This document shows positions 25,503 to 37,157 of a stretch of 64,000 bases of DNA, piece by piece. The translations under genes were made by a program, and so were the position numbers. Under the pieces are notes generated by a model. It saw nothing but the letters and a program-made list of their open reading frames with translations. It ran no database searches and had not been told where the DNA came from. The stretch comes from Brugia malayi (lineage: Eukaryota; Nematoda; Chromadorea; Rhabditida; Onchocercidae), in NCBI RefSeq assembly GCF_000002995.4, contig NW_025062478.1, forward strand, positions 11,094,001 through 11,158,000, written 5' to 3'. Numbering within the stretch: position 1 is the first letter of the stretch; each line of letters begins with the position of its first letter.

Positions 25503-28500
25503 GTGGTAATTTAAATATTGATTGAGACAACACTAATAATTATTATTAATATTGCTATCGTTTATCATTAAATGATTCATTCATTTCATACCAGGATTTA
25601 AGCATGTCTCTGAACATTGTTCATATTTGGTAAAACGATTGTTATTGCCACCAAATCCAGTATAAACAAATTGTTTACAAGCTTTATTTCGAGAATCGTA
25701 ATAAAAGCGAGGGATTTTATATGGACCAGTACCCGGCATAATGGGAAGTAAGCAAATATTGTCATCACTAGTATTCCCTGTAAAAAGACGAAGAGAAAGT
25801 TTCTATTATTTATTTTGTCTGTTTAATTACTTTATTTACTCATTATTTTAGTATCTAAATCATTTCTTACTCATTTTTTTTTTTTTTTGAATAACATAAA
25901 CAAAATAAATTTTTCTATCGTAAAAAAAATAAATGAATAAACTCTTTGCTCAATTTACGTCATCATTTCCATATGCTATAAATTGTTATTTTTTTAAATT
26001 TAGTTTCCCTACATTCAAATTCTTCACAAATTATGCTTTTAATTTGTTTAAGTTTTCCTTTTTTTTTTCTTTGAAGGAAAACAAATTTTTAACTTAAATT
26101 TTCATAACATATAGAAAACCTATTGTGTTATCTTTGTCATATGAAAATAGTATGTGATTTACATTTTTTTTTTTTTTAAAAAAACAATCCAAAAATTTCT
26201 CTGTTATCAAACTTTCTAATGCCACTAACCAATGCCACAAATATCCAAACATATGCGATCTGTTTCAAAATTATTCGCATTTCCTGCTGAACCCAAATAA
26301 TTGAATCGAATACAGCGATCGGCGGAAATATCAAAATACCATCTAAAATTTGAAATGCAGATTTTTTTAAAAGAAAGTTTTCATATTTTATAGAGATATA
26401 TAACCGTAAAAATAAACATCATCAATTGAAAGTTGTGATTTTGTTTTAACTTGTAAAATTGACGAAAGCTACTTATAACAATGTGTGTAATTGCAACATT
26501 AATTAATCATATTTGAATTGAGTAATAACAACTATCAGCAAGATGGTACCATTCTGGGAAGTTAGTGAAATATTACCGATAAGACGATAAAGTGCCACTA
26601 ACAGTGACTCCTCGATCTGGACTGAGTTCACAAGGATTTGGGACAACACCTGAAACTGTAGGACAAGTGCGCAGAAATTTTGTTTACGTTAGCTAACATG
26701 ATAAATGATCAGTTATGAAATGTTGTATCTATCATTTTAGAACATATTAGAAATATTGTGGACATTTTTCGTTTTCTTTTTCGTTTTTTCGGGTAAATAA
26801 AATAGATTAGAAAATTAAGAAGAAATTATTTTGAATGATACTTTGTTGCTCCTCCACCGAAAACTTTTGATTGCCAACACCAAGTTTATTTGAAAGCGAA
26901 CCATATGCTAATGATTCTGCAGATAGTTTACCTGAAATACTCGTATAGAATAGAATTTTATTGAAATTAAGACATAATAACTATTATATAGGAAAAATTA
27001 TGCAAATTTCCAAATAATAAAAAGTTTTGGAAGTTAATTTCAGCATTGGCTTAACTAAAAGAAAAGAAAAACAAACAACGATTTTATGCAAAATTATTTG
27101 AAATGAACCAAATAAACGGATAACAGTTTAACTAATAAAACAAATAATATTTTAATAAAAGGAATGTATAGCAATTTATCGGCAAAAAAAAAAAAAGATA
27201 ATTATCTTATTTAAATTACAAATTTTAGCACAAAAGGACAACTGAATAATAATTTACCTAAAATATGCTTTTTCATAATATATTTTTCATTCTGACAATA
27301 TCAATATACTAAATAAAAACTGATAATAATTTACCCAGAACAATTAGAAGTATTTCATTTAGAAAAAAAAAAGTTATAACAATTCATCTACAACAGTATG
27401 TAAGAAGTAAAAGAAGTAATAATTTATTTGTCTTAACATAGAAAGCAAAAAGTTATGTAAATAAAGGAAAACAATATTGATCAAAGAATGGACAATAATT
27501 TACCCATTCAAAAGAATAATAATCTACCTTGGAAAAGAGAAATGAACGACAATTTACCCAATAAAAGAAAATAGTAATTAAACCAAAAGAATGAGCAATA
27601 CTTTATTATTAAAGAAAAGAACGATGATAATTTAATTTTAAAAGTTAATTAATAATTTACCTAAGCATGCTTTTTCACAATCTGTTTTTGTCATAAAATT
27701 ATTTTCATTTCCACCGTATCCAGCATATGTTAATTGTTTACAGGTGGAACTTTTCCAATCATACCAAAATCGACCGATTTGTTCATTTCCGTAACCATTT
27801 GCTGGTGCCAAATGGCAACGTTCTTTCACTGTAATTTGTTATTAATCGATTATAAAATAGATAAGCAATTAATTAATCAAATATACGATTAATAATTGTA
27901 ATTAATTAATTTTACTGAATGATAAAATATAGACCAGAACACATTATTTCAATTAAATCTTTTCTTAATTAACTTTTTCATGTAAATCGTTTCAAACTGC
28001 ATCGTAATATATTACAATTCTTTAAAATATATTACAATTCTATTCTTTAAAATTTTAATTCAGTTAATTCCGAAAATATTTAGGCTAGAAATTAGCTAGA
28101 ATTTCGGAAGTATACCTTTACATTCTTTTGCAGATTCAATAAACGTAAATTTATTTTTTCGTCATCAGCCTTTAGTTTCATGTATAATTTTTAAAGTATT
28201 ACGGAAACTGCGTTCACGTCAAATTAATGTACCTTTTCTGCTTCTTGGACAACAATACCAAGAATTTTGTGTTGCACCAACATGACACCAAAATCTTTCC
28301 GGACAAGCCATATTGCTATCCGGATTTTCATTCGGTCGACATGTTTTTACCGTATCATTAGCTAACAATAACGGTATTCCTTCTTCACAGTAAAGCGAAA
28401 TGCCTATTAAGATTTTAGCTAATTAATAGCACTTTGTCATCCTTTTACAAGTAAACTGCTTGTCAACTAAACTATGTTAAATTTAGTAATTAATTTTGAA

Positions 28501-28756
28501 TAGATGCTAATCTTGATTTACTGCAGTAAATCGAAAATTAATGAATTGAGCAAAAAGTGAAAATGCATAATTAAACAAAATATTTAATTGGATTTTTTTA
28601 AAAAGAGAATATTTCAATTCTAACACATAACTTACCAATATTTGTGTCATTCAAAACCAATGAAATGCTTTTAATAATTTGATTTGTTTGAATTATAACA
28701 AAAACATAAACAAATACTACAAAAATTATGTAATATCGTATATTACCAAATGTCAT
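16161..28756 (-). CDS. Giant secreted protein with 13 Kunitz-like and 11 lustrin-type domains
   Basis: About 30 exons give about 1,758 residues. Exons: 28636-28756, 28233-28403, 27661-27828, 26842-26931, 26577-26649, 26230-26342, 25592-25777, 25242-25424, 24690-24779, 24169-24354, 23787-23902, 23427-23533, 22648-23312, 22353-22520, 21969-22118, 21401-21669, 20889-21087, 20586-20760, 20086-20212, 19760-19943, 19473-19554, 19004-19242, 18654-18803, 18319-18493, 17917-18114, 17667-17776, 17387-17542, 17111-17284, 16639-16836, 16161-16414. A TTTTCAG precedes the ATG, and a hydrophobic signal peptide follows. Domains nearly alternate: lustrin-type (C...CHIGA..TTVCCP) and Kunitz-like (C...RWYYD...C..F.Y.G.GGN.NNF...C...CP). 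All Kunitz-like units keep four cysteines and lack the second and fourth. Most internal introns are phase 1. The 26842-26931 and 24690-24779 exons and the 24354 acceptor are least sure. The last exon may be cut at a strong donor after 16208. Confidence 0.85.
19267..19319. repeat. (AAT)n microsatellite in a Kunitz gene intron
   Basis: About 17 uninterrupted TAA/AAT units. On the coding (minus) strand it is a TTA tract that ends about 25 bases before the acceptor of the exon beginning at 19242. Confidence 0.95.
22648..23312 (-). other. Long linker exon of the Kunitz/lustrin gene
   Basis: This 665-base exon finishes a lustrin-type domain (CPKGFYC...TACCPG) and then runs about 185 residues without cysteine, rich in Ser, Gly, Ile, Pro and Asn, before the next Kunitz-like exon. 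All other domain exons are 80-270 bases. It probably forms a flexible, perhaps glycosylated, spacer between the N-terminal and C-terminal domain sets. Confidence 0.75.
25454..25502. repeat. (AAT)n microsatellite
   Basis: About 16 AAT units inside the Kunitz gene intron between exons 25592-25777 and 25242-25424. Confidence 0.95.
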
Positions 28757-28863
28757 TTATCTGAAAAGAATTTTTAATTAAATATTCCTAAAATGATATT
28801 TTTCAAAAATCCACAATTTGCTTGTTTAAGAAAGCAATATAGCTTTCTCCTACTGACAAATTA

Positions 28864-28897
<34 letters not shown>

Positions 28898-30603
28898 GGG
28901 TATAAAAATTTCAATGTTAGAATTTTTTTCATAATTTTGGGAGTAGACAAAGATAAGGAATGAATGATGCAATTGATACGATGATAACCACTATCAGAAT
29001 AGTTAATTAATGGAACAGAAAATTATGGATCTATTAAAAGCACAGATTGAAAATTGATAAATATGCAATAAATTTGATCTAAACAATTTCTATTTACGAT
29101 ACAGTTGTAAGGATGTGACGAGGAGAGGAGAAGTGATGATGACACATAATAAGTGGTGAAATGGAAGATAGAATTGTGGACAATGAGATGACCATCACGA
29201 TGTAAGCTCAAGTATTTTGAGTATGTCGTGTAGGAGGAGAAGAAAGAGGTAAAAGTAGATAAGATGGATGAGGAAGAGAAGGAAGAAAAATTTTTGTTTA
29301 CTAAAGACTTACTCTAAATATATGCAAGTGAAATTGCCCGATGAACAAATAGAATGACACAATTGAAAAGCATATTGAAATTTCATTCTTTTATCCTATT
29401 TATATTATTAAGTAAAATTTTGCTTACAGATATAACTTTTCTTTTACATTCCTTTTTCTGAAGTATATATTTTGTGCAGTTACTATTTCATTTATTTTCA
29501 AATTATTATTTTTTTCCCTCATTTCAAAGTAATCCCTTGCTTTTATATCATCCTTTAATTTGAAAAATTACGATTGTTCGTGGTCTTATTAAAACAAATG
29601 AAATCTTATGCCAGAGAGATTTGCAAAATTAAAATTTTTGGCCGATAAAAAGTGTCAAAAAAGAAAATCCTACAATCTGTTTCATTTATATTTGACATAT
29701 AATTAATTCTATCAATTAGAGTCCTATTTGTAATGCTTAAAGACTAATATTACAGTCACGTAGGTAGTAGAGTTAATTATTACTCATAAATGCATTTAAT
29801 TACTTTAAAAAAAAAAAATAGAATTACTCATAAACAGAATTAATTACTCAAAAAGGTATCAAAAGAGCAACACTAACTCAATAGATTCATTTATTTTAAG
29901 ACATTTCTGTTACTAATAACATTTATTTCTCACTTTTAGTGCTAGCTTTAACAACCAAATATTAAGTATAAATTTGAATTTTTTTAAATCAGGTTTACGC
30001 TGTTATATAATTGAGTTATTTCGAATGGAAAATTCGGCTACGGTATAGTACGAAGGCGTAATTACTTGTTCGGCGGAACTACCCGTGCGGAACGTTGGGG
30101 GTTCCGTTTGCTTATTATAGTAATAGTATACGCTTGACACTGCCGCTTGTTTATTAAATGAATTATGTTGCGACGTGTATGTGACAAAACAATGCATTGT
30201 ATTTTATGAAGAGCAGCCGGTAAAGATAGATATTGTTGTATCATAAAAAGTACTCTGTTGCTGTTTAAAGTAGACATATATCATGTATTGACTTGTGATT
30301 GAAGAATGTATTTTGTTGCATAGGAAGCATTCGTGCTATATTTGCTTGTTAATAATTGTAGATGTTTAACACTAACGTGTGAAAATATGTGCAACATTAT
30401 CACGTTTCATAACTATGTTGTTCGTGTAACTGCTGGATGGTCGAAACGTATACTCTGACGTTACGCAATCTAAGTTACAGGATAGAACAGCATACAAATA
30501 ATAATCTGAAATTAAATATGTAGTTGTAACTATTTTGACTTTGGAATTCGATTATATATAAATCAATTTTAAATTGTTATGTTCAGGCTTTCGGACGATT
30601 AGA
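28757..30603. other. Intergenic between Kunitz gene and SR gene 1
   Basis: Upstream regions of two divergent genes. No coding exon seen. 30030-30130 is more GC-rich than its surroundings (CGGCGGAACTACCCGTGCGG and similar), and a GTTCAG acceptor at about 30580-30588, 15 bases before the SR gene 1 start, suits trans-splicing. Confidence 0.45.
28867..28897. repeat. (ATT)n microsatellite
   Basis: About 10 ATT units just upstream of the Kunitz gene start, on its minus-strand promoter side. Confidence 0.95.
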
Positions 30604-33600
30604 ATGGCTCGACGTAACGAATGTTTGGAATGCAAAGTATTTGTGGGAGGCCTACCTAATGATGCATCAAGTGAAGAAGTAACTTATCAAAAACAAAATA
30701 TTAAACTTTTTATCATAATCAGTAATCTGTGCAAAAAAAAATCTGCTTTTCTCAAAACCCATAATATTACTATACTCTATATTATCATACTGGGCAAGTA
30801 GCACAGTATTGTGTCAGGAAATTATGTAAATGCTGTGATTTAGGTGTTTTCGTTAATTATTGTTGCTAGAGTGGAATTTATATTAAGAAAATTTTATGCA
30901 TATGGACCGTTCAACATTCTTAATGTCATTTCGATTGCTAGATAATCAATCTTCTATTTTATTAGTGAGTCCATGATATGATCAGATCTCTTTTTTTCTA
31001 TTCTTTCCTGGAACTTTCATCAGAATAATTATTTCAGTTAGAAGAAGCATTCAGCAAATACGGTCGCATCAAAAAAGTTTGGTTGGCACGTCGTCCACCC
31101 GGTTTTGCATTTATTGAATTCGAAGATAGTCGAGATGCGGAAGATGCAGTAAAGGGACTTGATGGAACGTAAGTTCTTCACTTTTTTGGTGCTCGTATAA
31201 GAATTATAAGTTGGCTTTTAGGCATTGCTACAAATATTTTGCTCTTTCATTATCTTTCCTTATTTGAAAGGACGGACTGTAATAATGATTTAATAAAATT
31301 TGATAAATGCTAGAATGTTAAAGAAAAAAGGCATTTTCAGTTTACATTTTCGTATATTTCTCTTTTGTTTTATATTGCGAAGAAATTATTTTACGACCAT
31401 AGATAAGTATACAGTATTCAACATCTGAAGAGGAGACAGGAAGTAGTATTATGATAAATAATGGGCGAATTTCAGACGCATTTGTGGTGTCCGCCCAAGA
31501 GTGGAGTTTTCGCATGGTGGTTCACGCCGTGGTGGTCGAGGAGGTGGAGGTAGACGTCGTTCGAGGTTATTTATTTCTTCTAAAAACTTGATAAATGGGT
31601 CGGCTTTCATGTCACATAGTAGGATGTTTTGTATTTATTTTTTATGATAACATACGAAAGTTCTATTACTTTCAACAATACGAAGAAAAAAGAAAATAGT
31701 ATGAAATTGAAATATATATTTTAGCCCGTTACCACCATGTCAGCGCCTCCTACAGGAACTCGTTTTATGAGTTCACTTTCGCTCACTTCATACTACTACT
31801 GCAATATCACTGTTCTGAACTTTGCATCCGACGCTTCAGTTATTTTCGCAATTATACCATCTCTGCATCCTTCATTTTTTGCATTGCCGGCGGGTTCAAA
31901 GCTTTCGAAAGTGGTCAGCTTGCAAAAAAGATCCGGAAAAAAGGGTCATCGTCTTCTAAGTCTTCAAAAACGCTTCATCACTATCCAAAAAATAAAGTTA
32001 ACTGGCTACATCGTCTGCACAATTTCATTGTTATAAACGGCCGCGCAGCTGCGGTATCCGTGTGCTCGGTGGTCTCTACCACAGATGTATCACGTATATG
32101 TCACCGCAAAGCTTCCACACTTCTTTCTACTTGTATCACTTAACTCGGTAAGAAAATTTGCAGTAGGAATACCTGAGTATATATAACATATATATTTATA
32201 TATATGTATAAGACTTCAGATAATTTTTATTTGCACTAGAAACCTGTCAATATAGGTAAAAATAATCGCTAATATAAGGGAAATTTCCCGGATGTTTCCA
32301 TTGAGGGGAGGAAGCATTGCTGTAAATCAAGTGATTGGAAGCAGGTAGCACAAACTCCTTGCTTGTCCGATATTTAGAAATAAAATAGTTCCATAACATT
32401 ATTTTGGGTTTATTTCGAGATTCTAATATAGTTTCATTTGTGGTATGCTGTCCTAGCATTACCATGAAGATGTACTGCGTTTTATTATCTGGAAATGCTG
32501 GCGTGCGAGAAACAGGAAGGGTTCTCTATAAGTTGCTGATAGTCTGACTGCAATACTTTGGTGGTTGACAATGACAATGTGAACTTCTTTCTGAAGACCC
32601 ATCGGCAGTTTAGTCCGATATATTGTCATCCAATCATCGGGATATACCTTTGTTTTTACTTGAAGCTTATATCAGTTTTGTGTTGTGTACTCTGTTTCGA
32701 CGATTTTGTCTGTTGCTCTTGGATGAACTATTAGGATTCATTTTCTCAGATGTGGAAGCATAATTCTGGACAGTAGAGTGTATTAAAGATTTGACCTTAT
32801 TTTAAATTCTGGTGGTATTTATCGTCCTGCACTTGATATTATCAATTTCCTATTTGTAGGACACCGATACGCCGACGATCACTCAGTCGTTCGCGCTCAC
32901 CGCTGCCGCGAAGATCGCCGCGGTATAGCCGTAGCCGTAGCCGCAGTTTAAATAGGTATTTTCTGTTTCTTCCAAGATCCTTGTTATAGCAATATAACTT
33001 TTAGTACGGTATGGGTTTAGATTTTCTCTTTTGAAGCAAAATGGGCTAATAAAATCCAAAAAAACAATAAAATAGCAAAGAGATTTTTTGCTTTGCACTT
33101 TTTTAAAAATTACTTTGATTTTTCTGGGATTATTTACTATACGGACCATTTTAATAACTGTCATCTTGGAGATGTTGAATTTTTTTAATTTATCTTTCAT
33201 TCTAGCTGAACTAGTCACGGTTAAGATTTATGATGTTAAGATCCTTAACTCAGTTATTATTATTATCAGTAATTATTCACAATAGCTATAAAATAGGGGC
33301 TGTTATTTTAGGGATAAATGAGCGGGCCGATAATAGTGCGTCCCAATTCACGTAAGTTAAATCTGTGTTGGTATTTGATGGAGAGTTCGAAAGAATGCTT
33401 ACAGTTTCATGCTACCAGTTTATGATTCATTTTTCCCTCGTTAATTACTTTAATACAAAGGCGGTATATTCAGCAAAATGAAATTGAAAACTATTTTTAT
33501 AAAAATGCACTGCAAATGTTGTGGTTATTACTTATCTGTCATTGATCTTTTCTCAATACTTTTAAAACGAAACTTGAGCCATTTTGTATCCTGATATCTT

Positions 33601-33732
33601 ATCCTTGATTTGTTCATTTCAGATATGAAACTCAAATTTTTTATTTCTTAACATTAAAGTAATCGCTTGGAATTTCCCCGAGTTATGTTTTTTGCAATTA
33701 ATGCTTTTTTTTTCAGGGCAAATAGTGTGTGA
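30604..33732 (+). CDS. SR splicing factor 1, SRSF3/RSP-6-like, tandem copy
   Basis: Exons 30604-30678, 31038-31168, 31476-31565, 32860-32955 and 33717-33732 give 135 residues. One RRM occupies residues 10-78: RNP2 KVFVGGL, the family block [19 protein letters not shown] (RNP1), and DGTRICGVR. A Gly/Arg hinge follows, then a short RS tail ([18 protein letters not shown]). No CCHC knuckle is present, which favours the SRSF3/RSP-6 type over SRSF7. Such proteins bind pre-mRNA in the nucleus, promote exon inclusion and take part in mRNA export. Compared with SR gene 2 the N-terminus and several RRM residues are more diverged, so this is the faster-evolving duplicate. A second exon with AG and GTAAGT borders (33312-33351) would end the protein after Asp-Lys. 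Confidence 0.85.
31725..32030 (+). promoter_or_regulatory. Pyrimidine/CATC-rich intronic tract, SR gene 1
   Basis: Inside the 1.3-kb third intron, after an ATTTTAG. It contains repeated CATC and CTAC words (GCATCCG, CCATCTCTGCATCC, GTCATCGTC, TTCATCAC, TACATCGTC, ATACTACTACTGC). SR gene 2 has a matching tract at the same place. A role in autoregulation is inference. Confidence 0.4.
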
Positions 33733-34712
33733 CCATCCAATAAGATGGCACAGAAATATTGATTAATTGCTCTTAATTTCTCTTATTCTTAATATGATCT
33801 AGAATGTTTCTATCATTGTTTGTCATAAAAGTAAAAAAAAAAAAAAAAAAACATTGTAAGGTTGATTGCTATACCAGCATTTTTATTTGAGATTTTTATA
33901 TTTTATCTGCATAACTATCAGCATTATTCGTTATGTGGAACAGCGTTTCAATGGCTAAAAAATGTTGAAACAAAGTAGGATAGATTCAAAATATCGAAAT
34001 GATACGCTTTCGTACACACTGATGATAATCATACTTTATGAATCGTTAATAGCTTACTTTAACCACTCAAAATACTTTGGGAGGATTTATTATTTATAAG
34101 AAAATAACAATGCCTCCAAATAAGAAATCATTCTTGCCGTACCACTGGCATTCCATAATTTTTCTTTCTGAATTTGTTATTTCACTATTTGTATTTTTAA
34201 AAATTCGGATTTTGGAATAAACCACTCGACATTGTCATTTATGCATTTACTGTTAAATATCGTTATTCGTTTCTCGCTCTTTGTAGCTTTAAAAGGGGTA
34301 TAATGCCCAGCTTTTATCTCATATATTAATGAATGTAAATGTTGATAACACAGAGTGATAGTGATACAATTTTAGTTATTGGTGGGAAGGTAGTACTACT
34401 GATATTAATTTCGCCAGTGTTTCGCTGGAGTTAGGCAAATTTTCGACACTTAAACTAGGTAGAGGAAAGGTTCGCTTCTTTATCCTTAAATTGCAGTGTG
34501 TTGCTAACATTTCATATTATTGACTTGGAAAAATTAAGTGGTTTGTTCTTCATATGAATATAGTCTACTTTTTTGTCTTCATAACCTAACATTTAGAATA
34601 AGCTTTCAATTTTTGCAATGTAATCTGTACAAAAATTAGCGGATCTTGGTTTTCCTCTTATTTTAATCCTTTTTTAAACCTAAAGGTTGATCATATAATT
34701 TATTTGCTGAAT
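33733..34712. other. Spacer between the tandem SR genes
   Basis: About 1 kb between the last exon of SR gene 1 and the ATG of SR gene 2. No exon recognised. It must hold the promoter of SR gene 2 unless the two are co-transcribed, which the distance makes unlikely. Confidence 0.45.
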
Positions 34713-37157
34713 ATGTCACGACGATCAGACCCGCTCGATTGTAAAGTATACGTTGGAGGTTTACCACAGGATGCTACATCGCAGGAGGTTAATCAATTTT
34801 AGTAATTGGATTTGTGTTATAGTGCATTGTGTTGATACACTTTTTTTATTGTCCACCAATTAACCACTGAGAAAGAATTCGATTTTTTTTTTTGTTAAGC
34901 GATATTTGCCTTTTGTTTCCTCTTTATCAAAAAAAAAAAAAAAATACACTTTGTTTTTTATTTCGTTTTTCCAGCTTGAAGATGCATTCAATCGTTTTGG
35001 TCGTATACGTAAAGTTTGGGTTGCCCGTCGTCCTCCAGGATTTGCTTTTGTGGAATTTGAAGATGCCCGAGATGCTGAGGATGCTGTAAAAGCTTTGGAT
35101 GGGACGTAAGATTTGGTTCTCTTTTTTTATTTTCATATTTAGCTTCAGAATATTTTTTTTTGCTTTGGTAAATTAATTGGAACTTTGTATTTCTTGTTCT
35201 CATTTTTCTTAGAAGAATTTGTGGTGTACGTGCTCGTGTAGAAATTTCACATGGTCGTCGACGAAATGGTGGTTATGGAGGGGGTGGAGGTGGTGGTGGT
35301 GGTGCTTACTATGAGGGTGGTCGCCGGCGTTCAAGGTATGCTTAATGATTTGTTCAAATCTTTTACTTAGCTGTTACCTTTATGTATATAGTTAATTTGT
35401 GTTTTTTTTGGTCTTTTTTAAATCAAAACTTATATCTTATTACACACACTCACATAAAATTAAAGCACTACTAGAGGATGGACTTTTTACTTTGAACTTA
35501 TTCGTAATTTTTTCCTTCACAAAAAAAGTTAACTTATATCACCGGACAGAATAGTCTCTGGTTCGACAAATGCACTCATGTATCATTCAACTTCACGCAA
35601 GTATTTCCATTTTGTCATTCTTGCAATCAGAGCTATTTTTTATTGCCATAATATCAATGCTTAGAGAAAATAGGCTTGGTGATTAGTTATGTAAGATTGT
35701 TTTGTAAGAGTAAAATTTCCAGGTATTTGGAGGCGAAAAGAGTAAGTTATTTTACCCCATCCATGCAGTTACCACAGCCATTACTACTACTACTACTGCT
35801 ACTACTATTGCTACTACCACTACTATCACAACTCATCTCAACATCAACACCTACTTCATCTGCTTTGCAACTACTACTATCAGTTCTACTGTTGCCTAAC
35901 GAACATCTTCGTAGAAGCATTACGACTTTTTCATCACTTCATCGATCTTCGTCACCTATACATTTCTCTGCAACAAAATGCAGCAGGGAATTTCCCGCAT
36001 GAAGTAGGAAATTTCCATAGTTCGGTTGGTCTGAATGAGGCATGAACGAAGGTATATCCCTCCATAATTTTACCCTCTTTACACTTCAATATAACGAACG
36101 AAGCACTTGCATTTGTAAGTGCTATCATTCAAGAAAATCGAAATAGTTCATGTTGAAAGAAAAAAAAAGCATCAATACAACTTTCTTTGCCAACATATAT
36201 TATTTCATATCAAACAGTATTCATCATCATCATCATTACCTCATTATCATCATAATCGTTATCACTATTGTCATTGTCACGGTTGTCAATCATGAATAAT
36301 CATTATCATCGTCCTCGTCATTCATGATTATCGTCGTCGTCGTCATCAGTTATGATCATCATCGTCGTTATCAATTATTATCATCACCGTCGTCGTCATC
36401 ATCATCACTCATCATAATGATTATCGTCATCATCATCATCATAACCATCATCATCTAAACAACATCCATTCATCATCTCTGGATGGTAAGGAATTCGAAT
36501 TTCGAAAGAGGGATAGTTATTTTTCCTCACAAAAAATTTTTTTTTAACTTTTTGACTAACAGCTGACTATTTGGAAAGTTATTTTAACCCCTTTTTCTCT
36601 TTCTAAAGTTTTTTTGCGTTTTTCATTTTTTATTTTCTTGTCTTTTTAATAGTAGTAGCATTATATAAAACGTTTTAAAAAAATTTTTTTTTGATTTTGA
36701 TGAACCTCTATTTTCTGTGATGATTTATGAGAAATGTGTCAATTTCATTCTCGTACTTTTTATCATCAAATCCTTAAATGTAGTAATCCACGTATAATAC
36801 ATTGGATACCTTTTATTGCTTAATGCATGATTGTGTTTTATTTAATGATGGTATTGTACTTTAAAACTTTACGTGAATGAATTCATCGCATATCTCGCTT
36901 CATTCATTACAGTTAATAGGGGTTTATCGAATTAGTATATGTAAGTTTGTAAGCTTAAATCAATATGTGTAAATAGATATGGTTTTCTTCCTTTTGTTAG
37001 GAGAAATTATTGAATGTGAATTTATAGAATTTGCCATAAATGTTTTTGAAGGTCACCGTATTATCGGAGAACACGTAGCCGTTCTATCACACCTCCGCCA
37101 CGTAAGTCGCCTCGATATGATGAAAGACGGAGTATGAGTAGAAGTTTGAGCAGGTAA
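34713..37157 (+). CDS. rsp-6: SR splicing factor 2, SRSF3/RSP-6 ortholog
   Basis: Exons 34713-34787, 34975-35105, 35213-35335 and 37052-37157 give 144 residues. The first two exons have exactly the lengths of those in SR gene 1 (75 and 131 bases). RRM: RNP2 KVYVGGLP, then [42 protein letters not shown], close to metazoan SRSF3 and nematode RSP-6. A run of nine glycines forms the hinge, followed by an RS tail ([23 protein letters not shown]). No zinc knuckle. The stop is read through the last donor-like site (AG/GTAATG at 37154); a further 3' exon could replace it. The 1.7-kb third intron holds a candidate micro-exon and two simple-sequence tracts. Function by family: constitutive and alternative splicing in the nucleus. 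Confidence 0.88.
35723..35741 (+). promoter_or_regulatory. Candidate 19-nt poison micro-exon in SR gene 2
   Basis: Bounded by TTTCCAG and GTAAGT, both good splice signals. Inclusion adds Arg-Tyr-Leu-Glu-Ala-Lys-Arg and shifts the next exon to a frame that stops after eight codons. Skipping restores the RS tail. Vertebrate SRSF3 controls its own level through a poison exon, which makes this reading plausible but unproven. Confidence 0.35.
35778..35823 (+). repeat. (CTA)n-rich tract in SR gene 2 intron
   Basis: About 45 bases of CTA/CTG/TTG triplets 37 bases after the candidate micro-exon. A shorter ATACTACTACTGC lies at the matching place of SR gene 1. Confidence 0.8.
36215..36475 (+). repeat. 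CATC/CGTC-rich tract in SR gene 2 intron
   Basis: About 260 bases made mostly of CATCAT, CGTCGT and TTATCA words with more than twenty CATC or CGTC units on the transcribed strand. It is degenerate, not a clean microsatellite. The SRSF3 RRM is known to recognise CAUC, so the host gene's own product could bind here. Confidence 0.7.

Noticed and set aside
30003..30277. Overlapping minus-strand frames in the SR gene 1 upstream region
   Set aside because: No homology recognised and no splice partner; more likely promoter sequence with slightly higher GC.
31737..32036. 99-codon frame in the SR gene 1 intron
   Set aside because: Starts beside an acceptor-like site but resembles no protein, has no partner exon in frame with the RRM, and lies in the pyrimidine-rich tract.
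35676..36002. 108-codon Leu-rich frame in the SR gene 2 intron
   Set aside because: The leucines come from the CTA simple repeat; no known domain.
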